Below, piece after piece: positions 41,178 through 49,715 of a stretch of 64,000 bases of DNA. The DNA comes from Sipunculus nudus (lineage: Eukaryota; Annelida; Sipuncula; Golfingiida; Sipunculidae). Location of the stretch: assembly GCA_026874595.1 (NCBI GenBank), contig CM049322.1, positions 32,258,340 through 32,322,339 on the forward strand, given 5' to 3'. The notes under the pieces were generated by a model. It did not search any database. It was not told the DNA's origin and worked only from the letters and a program-made list of their open reading frames with translations. The position numbers and the translations under genes are program-made. The first letter of the stretch is position 1, and each line of letters starts with the position of its first letter.

Positions 41178-42839
41178 ATGGACGGGGGTGGCGATCTCGT
41201 TCAAAACACGGCATTATTTACTGGAGGCACGAAACAAGATTCTATCTCACAAGGACGAACGGTTAAAATCGATTCTTTAACCCCTTCGTACAAAACTGGA
41301 GGTCCCGTTGAATTTGTTATCAATGGGGATAGTAATGAATATATCGATTGGGCCAATTCTTTTATGATCGTTAAATTAAAAATAACCACGCAGGCGGGTC
41401 ACCCATGTCAAAAATGGCTGGCCGATTTTGTTTCTCCCGTGAACAATATTGTTCACAGTTTATGGAAACAAGTCAGAATGGAAATGGAAGGAACGGAATT
41501 GAATACGTTGGATAACATGTATGCCTATCGAGCCTATTTAGAAAATTTACTTTCATTTAATCAAGAATTTAAAGAAACTGGTTTATCGGCCATGACAGGG
41601 TGGTTTAAAGATACACCGGGAAAATTCAATGCGTTTCCAGATACTACTAACTTTAAGACTAAAAACACGCATTGGGAAGAAACGATAAAGGGGGAAAAAA
41701 ATAATGATAACAGTGCAAACAAAGATTTGTATGCATGGTCACGTGATGCAGCTAACAAAAACACCGAGTGTAGTGAAAAAAATAACAAAAATAAAATTGT
41801 GTGTAGTGATTGGCGTCCATACGTAAAAGTATTCTTTAGTAAAGATTCCAATTTAATTAAAGTTCGGTTTATTCCTACAGCGTTGGGACCTGTGGGTTTA
41901 GAAATAAAAGATGATAAAGCTAAATATTCTATTTTAACCGCTTCGATGGATAAAAATTACGGGATGTTAAACCGGTTTTTACAATTTTTCCCTAATAATG
42001 ATCCTTTTTGTGAAAATACTGAAATTTCACAAGAAATTACTTTTAAAGCTCCTATTCATGCAGATTTAACCACTCAAAGTAAATTTATTATTAATGGTGT
42101 TAATATTAAAGTGACTTTTGATTTTCAATCTAATCCACAATTTTATATTATGCGGGATTCTACAAACACTGATGTCACACAAAAAGGAGAATTAAAAATA
42201 ACTAACATGTATTTGGATATACGTAAAGTTAAACCTTCTTTCCGGTTTCAACAAGCTGTGGAAGCTAATTTAAGTAAGGGGTTACCGATTCGGTACCCAT
42301 TAAAACATTCCTTTATACGTACTTATGATTTACCGACAAATGGCACCGAAGCGAATCTTGTAAATATGTTACAAGGTCAAATGCCCCGACGAATGATTTT
42401 TGGGTTTGTTAAAAGTTCTGCGGTTCGCGGGAATGAAAAAGAAAACCCTTATTTCTTCGATAATTTAAAAGCCAATAAAATACAAGTGTACATGAATAAT
42501 TTTTCTGTACCTATTTTCCCATATGAACCTAAATGGAGTAGGGATTGGAAACGGGAATATATTGATACATTAAATACGGTCGGAGTAGTGAGAGGGGCTT
42601 TGGGTGTGGATATTTCGTACCAAGATTACAGGAAAGGGTACACCTTTTTTGCAGTGGATTTTTCACCGACATTAGCATCGGATGAAAAATATATTCAGGA
42701 TCCGATTGTAGGGGTATTGAGAATGGAACTGGCATTTGAAACCACACTCACAAACCAACACACACTCATTGCATACTATGAAATGGATGGTGAAATCACA
42801 ATAGACAAATCACGTCAAGTTTTAAAATCCTTTATTTAA
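41178..42839 (+). CDS. Major capsid protein 2 (paralogue of the preceding gene), 553 aa
   Basis: Tandem paralogue: the same conserved blocks in the same order, with its own TATA box. It differs in a longer charged loop at about residues 155-220 (rich in Asn, Lys, Asp) and in base composition (more A/T in the middle). Both copies keep an intact frame and conserved core, which argues that both are used, perhaps as two capsid subunits or alternative capsids (inference). Divergence is high enough that the duplication is not recent. Confidence 0.9.
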   Translation: MDGGGDLVQNTALFTGGTKQDSISQGRTVKIDSLTPSYKTGGPVEFVINGDSNEYIDWANSFMIVKLKITTQAGHPCQKWLADFVSPVNNIVHSLWKQVRMEMEGTELNTLDNMYAYRAYLENLLSFNQEFKETGLSAMTGWFKDTPGKFNAFPDTTNFKTKNTHWEETIKGEKNNDNSANKDLYAWSRDAANKNTECSEKNNKNKIVCSDWRPYVKVFFSKDSNLIKVRFIPTALGPVGLEIKDDKAKYSILTASMDKNYGMLNRFLQFFPNNDPFCENTEISQEITFKAPIHADLTTQSKFIINGVNIKVTFDFQSNPQFYIMRDSTNTDVTQKGELKITNMYLDIRKVKPSFRFQQAVEANLSKGLPIRYPLKHSFIRTYDLPTNGTEANLVNMLQGQMPRRMIFGFVKSSAVRGNEKENPYFFDNLKANKIQVYMNNFSVPIFPYEPKWSRDWKREYIDTLNTVGVVRGALGVDISYQDYRKGYTFFAVDFSPTLASDEKYIQDPIVGVLRMELAFETTLTNQHTLIAYYEMDGEITIDKSRQVLKSFI

Positions 42840-42991
42840 AAAACGTCACATATTACTAAATGCAATTATATTTTTTATTATTTTTTTAACTACACTCAGT
42901 GATTTTATCTTTGAATGTATTTTTATCATTATTTAACTTTACTTCATTTCTTCTTAATGCGTGTTTACATTTTACAGTTCAGTAGTCTTTG
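42840..42991. other. Convergent intergenic region
   Basis: AT-rich spacer between the converging capsid and 475-aa genes. A TTTTTTATTATTTTTTTAAC stretch could supply polyadenylation signals on both strands. No gene. Confidence 0.45.
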
Positions 42992-44419
42992 TTACTCATT
43001 GAAATCGCCCACTTGGTAAACGTTCAATTGTCCTTGAATAACATTTTCATTGAGTTCATCATCGAACACACCTTCATCTTCAGACGACGAGGAAACAAAA
43101 TGATCTTCATCCACTAAATTGCTGCCGAAGCCCATGGACCGCGTCACACTTATATCATCTGAATCTGTTTTCTGAATTTTTATCAACATTCGACTTCCAC
43201 TGTCGGGTGCACATTCTGTTTTCATCTCACAGGCAAACACTAAACAACACGATACGGTATTTAATTTCCCGTGCTTATTTTCCATGGACTGGGGATTTTC
43301 AATCATCATCCCATCGCTGTTCCTGATCTTGGCAAAGAAATTGATTTGGTCCGGTTCCGTTTCAATGATCCCTGGAGGTTTCGGATAAACGCACGAAATC
43401 GGAAGCGCCGAATCGTACGCAAAGATTTTGCGCCCATCCCCTAGTTGACACCAGACCATCGATGCTTCTCTTTCCAGCTGTGCTTGTAACAAAATCACGT
43501 CGCCGTATTCTCCCATGTATTCTTCAAACGCTTGTTTTAAATTTTCAAATCCTTGAGGGAGTTTTTTCAAACACCAACTTTGTAAAGACACTCGATCCGA
43601 TTCTACAAGGCCCAACGGTGTCAGTTTCAATTCTTGTTCGTACCCCGCCCGTAAAATCAATTGGTTCATGGCCACACTGTGGATTTTACGCGACTCTGAA
43701 AAATAGTCATGGATCAATTGCCAACATTCCGAAGACAATAAATCTAACGGGCGTATCATTCCTTCCCGCCCCGTGATTTTGAATTTGTCAAACACGTACT
43801 TGGTACACACGCGTGAATAAAAACAAGGTACATGCTCGTTTTCTTTCAAGTTCTTTAACACGAAATACAGTTGGTGTCCCAGATAGCACATTTGTCCGTT
43901 CCAGTCGACCAGCGGGTATGTGGGGGCCGGTAAAGTCTTGGGAGGGGCAGGGATCGTTTGCGTTAACATCACCCCGTTGTAACAGATGTACAAAAAACAA
44001 TCAACAAATTCCGGAAACTGCGCATCAAATACTCCTGAATTATGTTGCCATGATGTGAATACAAAAGGAAAAGGGAGATAGTTTGTCAAATACCTTAACC
44101 CATACCCCATAAAAAACTGCGAGACTTCGGATGGGAGGTCGTCCAAAGATAAAAAGTCGACATTGTTGTCATCGGGGATCCGTTCCCTTCTGTCTGAAAA
44201 ATTCAATTTCACACACACGGTGCTGTCACATAACGCGAACGGAGATGACCGCATCATCGTTTGAAATTGCCGGGGGGTCACGTGTCTCGAATGCGCTAAC
44301 AATAGGCTTACTACCAATGACATGTCATTGTAACACGATGGGCACATTTTCCATATCCCACGGTTAGGATATATAACTTTGTACCTGTCACTATTATCAT
44401 GAAGAAAAACCCGGCACAT
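42992..44419 (-). CDS. Unknown leftward protein with acidic tail, 475 aa
   Basis: Starts MCRVFLHDNSDRYK; the N-terminal part has a CPSCYND motif, and the middle is rich in aromatic and Cys residues, without a recognised domain. The last 50 residues are acidic with SSSSEDEGVFDDELNEN, as in transactivators (inference). The ATG is in the same frame as the upstream RING-like gene, separated by a single TAA and 27 bases, so the two could be one gene with a stop readthrough or a premature stop. It has no own TATA box in the short gap, supporting a shared transcript. Confidence 0.75.
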   Translation of the reverse strand: MCRVFLHDNSDRYKVIYPNRGIWKMCPSCYNDMSLVVSLLLAHSRHVTPRQFQTMMRSSPFALCDSTVCVKLNFSDRRERIPDDNNVDFLSLDDLPSEVSQFFMGYGLRYLTNYLPFPFVFTSWQHNSGVFDAQFPEFVDCFLYICYNGVMLTQTIPAPPKTLPAPTYPLVDWNGQMCYLGHQLYFVLKNLKENEHVPCFYSRVCTKYVFDKFKITGREGMIRPLDLLSSECWQLIHDYFSESRKIHSVAMNQLILRAGYEQELKLTPLGLVESDRVSLQSWCLKKLPQGFENLKQAFEEYMGEYGDVILLQAQLEREASMVWCQLGDGRKIFAYDSALPISCVYPKPPGIIETEPDQINFFAKIRNSDGMMIENPQSMENKHGKLNTVSCCLVFACEMKTECAPDSGSRMLIKIQKTDSDDISVTRSMGFGSNLVDEDHFVSSSSEDEGVFDDELNENVIQGQLNVYQVGDFNE

Positions 44420-44449
44420 GATGTCGGCAGGGTTCGAACATGATTGCTC

Positions 44450-45040
44450 TTAATCGAAAAAATATTTCATCCATTCCAAAACCGGTGGAGTATCTCTCTC
44501 TATCCCTCGTGCACACACTACACTGTTAAAAGGCTCGTCACTGCCTAAACTTGCGTAAAACCCATCAACAATTTCTTGCCGTTTTTGTAATGTCTCTTCC
44601 GTTAAATCTTCCGGGTGTAAATATGGCCGGAACTCTTCACGGAGTGGTGGAACATTGCAACAGCGGGTCGTACAAAATTCTCTCACAATAACTCCTAAGA
44701 CTGCAGTATATTTTCCACAGGCCGGGCAAAATGTCAAATACATTCTATCTTCGGATTCCAAAGTAATCAGTCTGTACTTGATACAAAAATTGCATACACA
44801 AGTGTGGCATCCCGTTAAGACATTGGCTGCTCGTTTTTTACAAATCAAACAGGCACAGCTGTGTTTGTCGGTTGCCAAAACCGTAGCGGGTTGGATTTTT
44901 TGCCGGTTGAAGTAGATGTTGGACAAGACTTGGAAAGGTTCTTCTATAGGCCCGTACCGGTGCCCGATAAACGGGGAATCCGTCCAGACAGATTTTAAAC
45001 ACCCGTTCCATACTTCTGATTTGTGTGTGTTACGCCACAT
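44450..45040 (-). CDS. RING-like zinc-finger protein, 196 aa
   Basis: The ATG is 36 bases from a minus-strand TATAAAT (about 45072-45079). Cysteines are arranged as CLIC (64, 67), GCHTCVCNFC (78-86) and CPAC (105, 108), a cross-brace, RING-like pattern in which the usual His position is displaced; a second cluster is CTTRCC (123-128). Viral RING proteins often act as ubiquitin ligases that act on host factors, but ligase activity is not shown here. The stop TAA is followed in frame by the 475-aa protein. Confidence 0.65.
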   Translation of the reverse strand: MWRNTHKSEVWNGCLKSVWTDSPFIGHRYGPIEEPFQVLSNIYFNRQKIQPATVLATDKHSCACLICKKRAANVLTGCHTCVCNFCIKYRLITLESEDRMYLTFCPACGKYTAVLGVIVREFCTTRCCNVPPLREEFRPYLHPEDLTEETLQKRQEIVDGFYASLGSDEPFNSVVCARGIERDTPPVLEWMKYFFD

Positions 45041-45228
45041 GATTGATTATTGATGAGTAAAACCAGAAAAATTTATACCCTTTATTTCTTATCAAGTATT
45101 TCCGGTTTCTTTTTTTTTTGTGTAAAGTATTTCCGGTGTCTTGGAATTTTTATCAGTCACTTCCGGTCCTCGCCAGTATTAATACAGGGGTATCATGTGA
45201 CAAGACTCAGTCTACAACGGTTACCTTC
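45041..45228. promoter_or_regulatory. Divergent promoter with ETS-type motifs
   Basis: Between the leftward RING-like gene and the rightward PC4-like gene. Three ETS-like motifs in a row (ATTTCCGG at about 45098 and 45128, ACTTCCGG at about 45163). The minus-strand TATA is at 45072-45079; on the plus strand only a weak TATTAAT near 45176 is seen. Confidence 0.55.
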
Positions 45229-45843
45229 ATGAACAACCCACGACCCGCTAAGAAGTTAAAGCTGACACCGCCCGCACCAGCAACAGAAAGTATGGTGGTT
45301 CACGATGAATGCCGAGCTTCCCGAAAAGTCTTTCTGGGCGGTAGTGAAAACAACTGGTGGTTTGCGACACCTCAAGGGTACAATGTGAAAATCGGGTGCT
45401 GGAGTAAAGGCATGCCTGTGGCTAAAAAGGGCGTGACTTTAACACCTGAAGAACTCCGTAAATTGGCTACCAATATTGATAAAGTCAATAACACTGTCAT
45501 TGAAGTTCTCCACGATAGCCATAAAGATTACCGCTTCACCTTATCACCGGGCAACCCTAATTTTCCCGATACACGGATCGTCGCTGTCAGCTGCGGAAGT
45601 GCCTGGCCGAACATCGTCAACATCCGAGAATGGTACTACAACTTCAAAGAAGGCAAACGGTTCCCCAGTAAAACTGGAGCAGCATTGTTTATCGACGTAT
45701 GGGCTGAAGTTGTGAAACATATTGATGATATTGTGAATCTGATTGCCTGTCAAGAAGAGCATGGCAATATTGAAGCCGCTGTGGCTTGCGGGAACCATCC
45801 TGAGTTTATGTTTTCAGAGACTTTATCTGATGACGAATATTGA
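45229..45843 (+). CDS. Probable tandem PC4-like ssDNA-binding protein, 204 aa
   Basis: After a Lys/Pro N-terminus, two segments resemble the PC4/p15 transcription-coactivator fold. Segment 1 (about 33-92) has WWFATPQGYNVKIGCW followed by KKGVTLTPEELRKLATNID, matching the 'KKGISL-x-x-x-QW-x-x-L' end of PC4. Segment 2 (about 100-172) has NIREWYYNFKEGKRFPSKTG, very close to the PC4 'DIREYY...KPxKKG' core, then an amphipathic helix (IDVWAEVVKHIDDIV). PC4 domains bind single-stranded DNA, so a role in replication or transcription is plausible. The acidic end is SETLSDDEY. Recognition is by eye; a profile search would decide it. ATG at 45229; no ATG-compatible TATA earlier supports the longer frame from 45118. 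Confidence 0.6.
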   Translation: MNNPRPAKKLKLTPPAPATESMVVHDECRASRKVFLGGSENNWWFATPQGYNVKIGCWSKGMPVAKKGVTLTPEELRKLATNIDKVNNTVIEVLHDSHKDYRFTLSPGNPNFPDTRIVAVSCGSAWPNIVNIREWYYNFKEGKRFPSKTGAALFIDVWAEVVKHIDDIVNLIACQEEHGNIEAAVACGNHPEFMFSETLSDDEY

Positions 45844-45924
45844 CTTTGTGCTTGATCATCATTTGCATGTGTTTATGAAAAGAAAAAATAAAAAATGTTT
45901 GCTTTGATATCCTGTCTTGTTTCC

Positions 45925-45932
45925 TATATAAA
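45925..45932 (+). promoter_or_regulatory. TATA box for the 420-aa capsid-associated gene
   Basis: TATATAAA, 36 bases before the ATG at 45961; this position is why the upstream in-frame ATG at 45895 is rejected as the start. Confidence 0.65.
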
Positions 45933-45960
45933 CGAACGGTGTGTGAGATGTGAATGGAAA

Positions 45961-47223
45961 ATGGCGTCCGACCCGTCTTTAATCCAAACCCAACCTTTTT
46001 ACCTGAACTTAAAAGCCCAAGGTCCTGTGTATGATTCCATTACTAAAGGCAATGTAATTAAATTTAAAATCGAACCGGAATTGATGTTGCATCCCCGGGC
46101 GGGTGATTGGGAAGTGGCTCTTACCCGGTTAAGTCATCCGAGTGCCTGGTTCAATATCCATGAAAATGAATGTTGGGTAAAACTGACTCATAAAACCAAA
46201 ACGGATGAATACTCTATTAAAGAATATGTCCCCGCAGGCTATTATCCCCGCTTATTCATGTACGGAAAAGAAACCGATAAAGATAATGAATGCAGTACAG
46301 CTAGAGGGGTCGGATTATGGCAAGCTTTAGAAGATTGTTTTACGAAATTAAACGCCCAAAAAGATCAATTAAATTTAACCGGATCTGAACAAGAAAAAAG
46401 TGATAGCGGGACAAAATATATTAATCCTCAACTGGTTCGGTTATTTGATTCCGTATTTCCAGGAGGTGGGTCAAGGTCTTCCAAAGATAAAAAACAAAAT
46501 ATGCGAATGGGAATTGCATTTCCCATAGATGAAACATCTGGCGATCATACGTATTCATTAGAAATGGATGTAAAATTAGCACATATGATGGGGTTCAGAG
46601 ATACCGTTTTAAAGAAACGGGCGGCTAAAAAATGTGATGAAGTTTTATTTGTTATGTCTAAAACAGAGGATATTAATGATTGGATAATAAAAAAGGGAGG
46701 TGAATTAGAAACTTATAAAGAAAATAAAAATAGTGACGTTTATGTAACAGATAATAAAACTGTGAAATATAATTATCAAACCCATTACCCTTGTGTAAAC
46801 CAACTGGATATACGCCCCAATGAAATGGAATGTATTATTGAAATCCACACCGATTTTACTGAACCCGATACGTTTCATAATGCCCACCATCATGAAGGTG
46901 CAACCCGTGTTTTAGCTACATTTCACGCTAGAGCTGAAGCCAATGCTAACCGCCCTGAAGACCAATGTTTTATTGAAAGTACTTTTAAATCAGCGGCTAT
47001 CGGGTTCAATGTACCTTACAGCACTATTCGCCAATATCTATCATCCACCACTAATTACCATGCCACCTTTCATCAGTATCATAAATGCCGAGTCGGGTGG
47101 TATTCTGAACTGAAATTTCAATTCAAACATCCAAACGGTTATCCTGTCAATTTTATCCCGGGTGGGGATTTATTCATGCAATTGTATTTTAAACCTCGAC
47201 GTAAACGTAGGAGGGGTATATAA
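45961..47223 (+). CDS. Beta-rich capsid-associated protein 2 (minor capsid/penton candidate), 420 aa
   Basis: Start chosen from the TATA box. Residues about 15-75 contain GNVIKFKIEPELMLHP, then GDWEVALTRLSHPSAWFN, the WEVAL block shared with 33307 and 47260. The C-terminal half shares RPEDQCFIES and WYSELKFQFKHPNG ... FIPGGDLFMQLYFKP with the next gene, and the protein ends in a basic RRKRRRGI. It is the intact member of a tandem pair. A jelly-roll minor capsid role is inferred from the family's presence in Polintons. Confidence 0.8.
   Translation: MASDPSLIQTQPFYLNLKAQGPVYDSITKGNVIKFKIEPELMLHPRAGDWEVALTRLSHPSAWFNIHENECWVKLTHKTKTDEYSIKEYVPAGYYPRLFMYGKETDKDNECSTARGVGLWQALEDCFTKLNAQKDQLNLTGSEQEKSDSGTKYINPQLVRLFDSVFPGGGSRSSKDKKQNMRMGIAFPIDETSGDHTYSLEMDVKLAHMMGFRDTVLKKRAAKKCDEVLFVMSKTEDINDWIIKKGGELETYKENKNSDVYVTDNKTVKYNYQTHYPCVNQLDIRPNEMECIIEIHTDFTEPDTFHNAHHHEGATRVLATFHARAEANANRPEDQCFIESTFKSAAIGFNVPYSTIRQYLSSTTNYHATFHQYHKCRVGWYSELKFQFKHPNGYPVNFIPGGDLFMQLYFKPRRKRRRGI
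47216..47223 (+). promoter_or_regulatory. TATA box for the next capsid-associated gene
   Basis: TATATAAA at the stop codon of the preceding gene, 44 bases before the ATG at 47260. Confidence 0.6.
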
Positions 47224-47259
47224 AACCCCTTGTCCGTTCTGTTTGAAAGGGGGTTTAAC

Positions 47260-48533
47260 ATGGATCCCCCGACCTCGTACCGTACCAGTGATTTTTTTAT
47301 TTCCATTGAGAAAATCATTGAAAATGAATCTGCATTAAACGGTCAAGTTAAAGTGAATTTATCCCCCAACTTTTCTTGCATCCTCATTATGGCCCGTGGG
47401 AAGTGAGTTTAACCCAATTAACATTCCCATCCGCTTGGTATACCGTTCATGAAAAGGAATGTTTTTTACGTCTGGTTCATACTAAAATTCATAAAACCAC
47501 TAAAGAAACCACTACCTATTCCGCACAAACCTATTTAGAACCAGGATATTATCCCCGTCATTTTATTTTTCGTAAATGGCAAAATAGGGCCGGTGGAAGA
47601 AAACAATTAGATCGTATGGTCTATGTAGGATCTTTAAAAGCTCTAAAAAATATAATAGAGGAATTAAATCAATTAAAAACAGAATTAAATTTAGAAGGAT
47701 CCCAACATGAAAATAATGAAGTAGGAATTGTACGTTTAGTCCAACGTGTTTTGGCTGGAACTACAGACAAAAACGATAAGAGTGGTGAAAATGTTAGTTA
47801 TGGACTGGCTTTCCCAGGAATACACGATACATCCTGTAAGTCAGTTGTCTCTGGTACGGATAATAATACTTATGACCATCATTTCAAATTAGAAATGCAT
47901 CCCAAGCTCCGACACATGTTTGGATTTAATCGGGATTTATATGAATATGAAATTGAAGAACCCATTATAGGTTCCACATATGTCGTAAATAAAAACAAAT
48001 GGAATGTCATGGATTTAAATTGGGAACGGGTTTTACATTCGCATTTGAGAATAAAAAATGACAAGAAAAATACAGACAAAGCCTGTTTTCAGGTACATTA
48101 CCCTCGGGTCGCTCAAAATCAAATCCGTATCAATGAAATTGAATCCATCCTGGAAGTGCATACGGATTTTACACGCCCTGATACGTTCCGAGAAATTAAA
48201 GATTTTAATCCTAAAAAAGATGAAGGGCCTGAACGGGTCTTGGCTACAATACACGCCCGGCCCGAAGCCAATGCGAACCGCCCTGAAGACGCCTGTTTAA
48301 TTGAAAGTACGTATAAAAACCCAGTGCTCTCATTTCGAAAACCTTACAGCCGCATCCGTGAATTATTTTCTTCCACCTACCATCACCCCTTAACCACTAC
48401 TAATTATCATGAATGTCTAAGCGGGTGGTACTCTGATATGACCTTTCAATTCAAACATCCGTCAGGCCATAACGCTATTTTTATCCCCGGAGGTAAAATA
48501 TTTATGCAATTGCACTTTAAACCATGTAATTGA
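47260..48533 (+). CDS. Beta-rich capsid-associated protein 3, tandem paralogue with a -1 frame break
   Basis: The TATA-positioned ATG at 47260 opens 48 codons (start MDPPTSYRTSDFF) and stops at 47406. The frame offset by -1 carries the rest, from LHPHYGPWEVSLTQL to FIPGGKIFMQLHFKP. Alignment to the paralogue at 45961 places the break at AACTTTTCTTGCA (about 47360-47372), where one base appears to be missing from a T-run; no canonical slippery heptamer is present. So this copy is probably a 1-base-deleted pseudogene or an assembly error, less likely frameshifted. An internal ATG at 47376 would skip the N-terminus. Confidence 0.7.
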
Positions 48534-48705
48534 TGATTTTTTTTCAAACAGTTCCGGTTCCCCTCCCCGTACTTCCGTTGCCTATGATCCTTGCATAACA
48601 CTGCCGGAACCCCATGAAATTTTTTTAAACCCTTCCGGTCTACTTTGTACCGGTCCCCCACGGCAGTCGGGTATATAAACCGGGTCCCGCATCTTCACAG
48701 AAACC
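48534..48705 (+). promoter_or_regulatory. Promoter with ETS-like motifs and TATA box
   Basis: Contains GTTCCGG, CTTCCG, GCCGGAACC, CTTCCGG and ACCGG motifs and a TATATAAA at 48672-48679, 34 bases before the ATG at 48706. No gene. Confidence 0.55.
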
Positions 48706-49257
48706 ATGGCATATAGTCGTCACCAGCTTGGTCTGCCTGGGCACTGGGGATCTCGTCAACGTCCTTGCAAGCATTGTAAAACACATTTAGCCAAGTATCC
48801 TGAAAACGATTACAGTTTTTCTGCTTGGTACGGACACTCGTTCAACTGTCCACGAGGTGGGTGTAATTCCAAGCTGTTCTCTCTACTGTGTGACGTGTCG
48901 GAATTTCATGATGATCATTTCCGCTGCCGCAGAGATGAGTCTTTAGAAGATTTAATCTGGGCCTACCGCACTTCCGTGCTAGAATTCAGTGACTGTGAAG
49001 TGTTTTACGAAAGGAATTTTCACTACGTTCCCAAAGTGCCTGCAGATAAAAAGAAACGGATCTTTGAAACCCGTAGTACTCCCATCCATGTGACACCGGC
49101 TGATACATTGAATTATCCCAGTATATACCAACATAAAATCTGGGAAGATAAATTCCAAGTGACAAATATCCACGCCCGAAATCGTGAAGTCGGCTTCAGT
49201 AAAACACCGGAAAGTTGTCACGTGAAACCCATGACATTGACTTTAGTGATGCAATGA
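48706..49257 (+). CDS. Cys/His-rich protein, 183 aa
   Basis: N-terminal Cys clusters (PCKHCK, FNCPRGGCN, LLCD, FRCRR) suggest one or two zinc-binding sites within residues 18-75. The rest is mixed alpha/beta. The end of this frame (after about 49225) reads less like protein, and the frame offset by -1 is open from 49203 onward, so the product may continue into the next frame. The stop overlaps an ATG as ATGA. Function not recognised. Confidence 0.65.
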   Translation: MAYSRHQLGLPGHWGSRQRPCKHCKTHLAKYPENDYSFSAWYGHSFNCPRGGCNSKLFSLLCDVSEFHDDHFRCRRDESLEDLIWAYRTSVLEFSDCEVFYERNFHYVPKVPADKKKRIFETRSTPIHVTPADTLNYPSIYQHKIWEDKFQVTNIHARNREVGFSKTPESCHVKPMTLTLVMQ

Positions 49258-49715
49258 AAAAATACGAAAGCCGGTACCGCCTCCTGGATAAACATTGCTG
49301 TGCTAAAAAATGCCGGGTCTACATGATGCACGCCTACATGGGCCAAGTGAAAGACGCCGCTAACGAACAAGATAAACAACAAGGAAAACACATTCACCGC
49401 CATATCTTTCATTTTCCAAGTTGGACTGTAAAAAAATTCTGCCCTACGGAATATCACTTGTGTTCTCGGAAAAGTGAAGATAATTTTTGCGGGGTGGTCA
49501 CAGACTATATTACGCTCGAGAAAACACCGTTCAAGAAATATCTGATCGGGCACGTGATTCGCAATCATTTACGTCTGGCTAACGTTTACACTTACCAAGG
49601 TCACATCAACGAAAAAAAAACTGTGGAGATAATTAAACACCTGGCAGCACGTACATTGGGCCCTGATCTTACTGTTACCAAGGGAACTATCACTTCCGGT
49701 AAAAAAGTGGTATAA
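49254..49715 (+). CDS. Basic His/Cys-containing protein, 153 aa, coupled to or fused with the previous gene
   Basis: Starts at an ATGA overlap (MKKYESRYRLLDKHCCAKKC). The frame is open back to 49203 without an ATG and reads plausibly as protein there (THDIDFSDAMKKYE), so a -1 shift from the previous gene is an alternative; the overlap lacks a canonical heptamer. Features: HCCAKKC, HIHRHIFHF, a C-terminal helical KYLIGHVIRNHL and ARTLGPDLTVTKG. No family recognised. Confidence 0.65.
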   Translation: MKKYESRYRLLDKHCCAKKCRVYMMHAYMGQVKDAANEQDKQQGKHIHRHIFHFPSWTVKKFCPTEYHLCSRKSEDNFCGVVTDYITLEKTPFKKYLIGHVIRNHLRLANVYTYQGHINEKKTVEIIKHLAARTLGPDLTVTKGTITSGKKVV

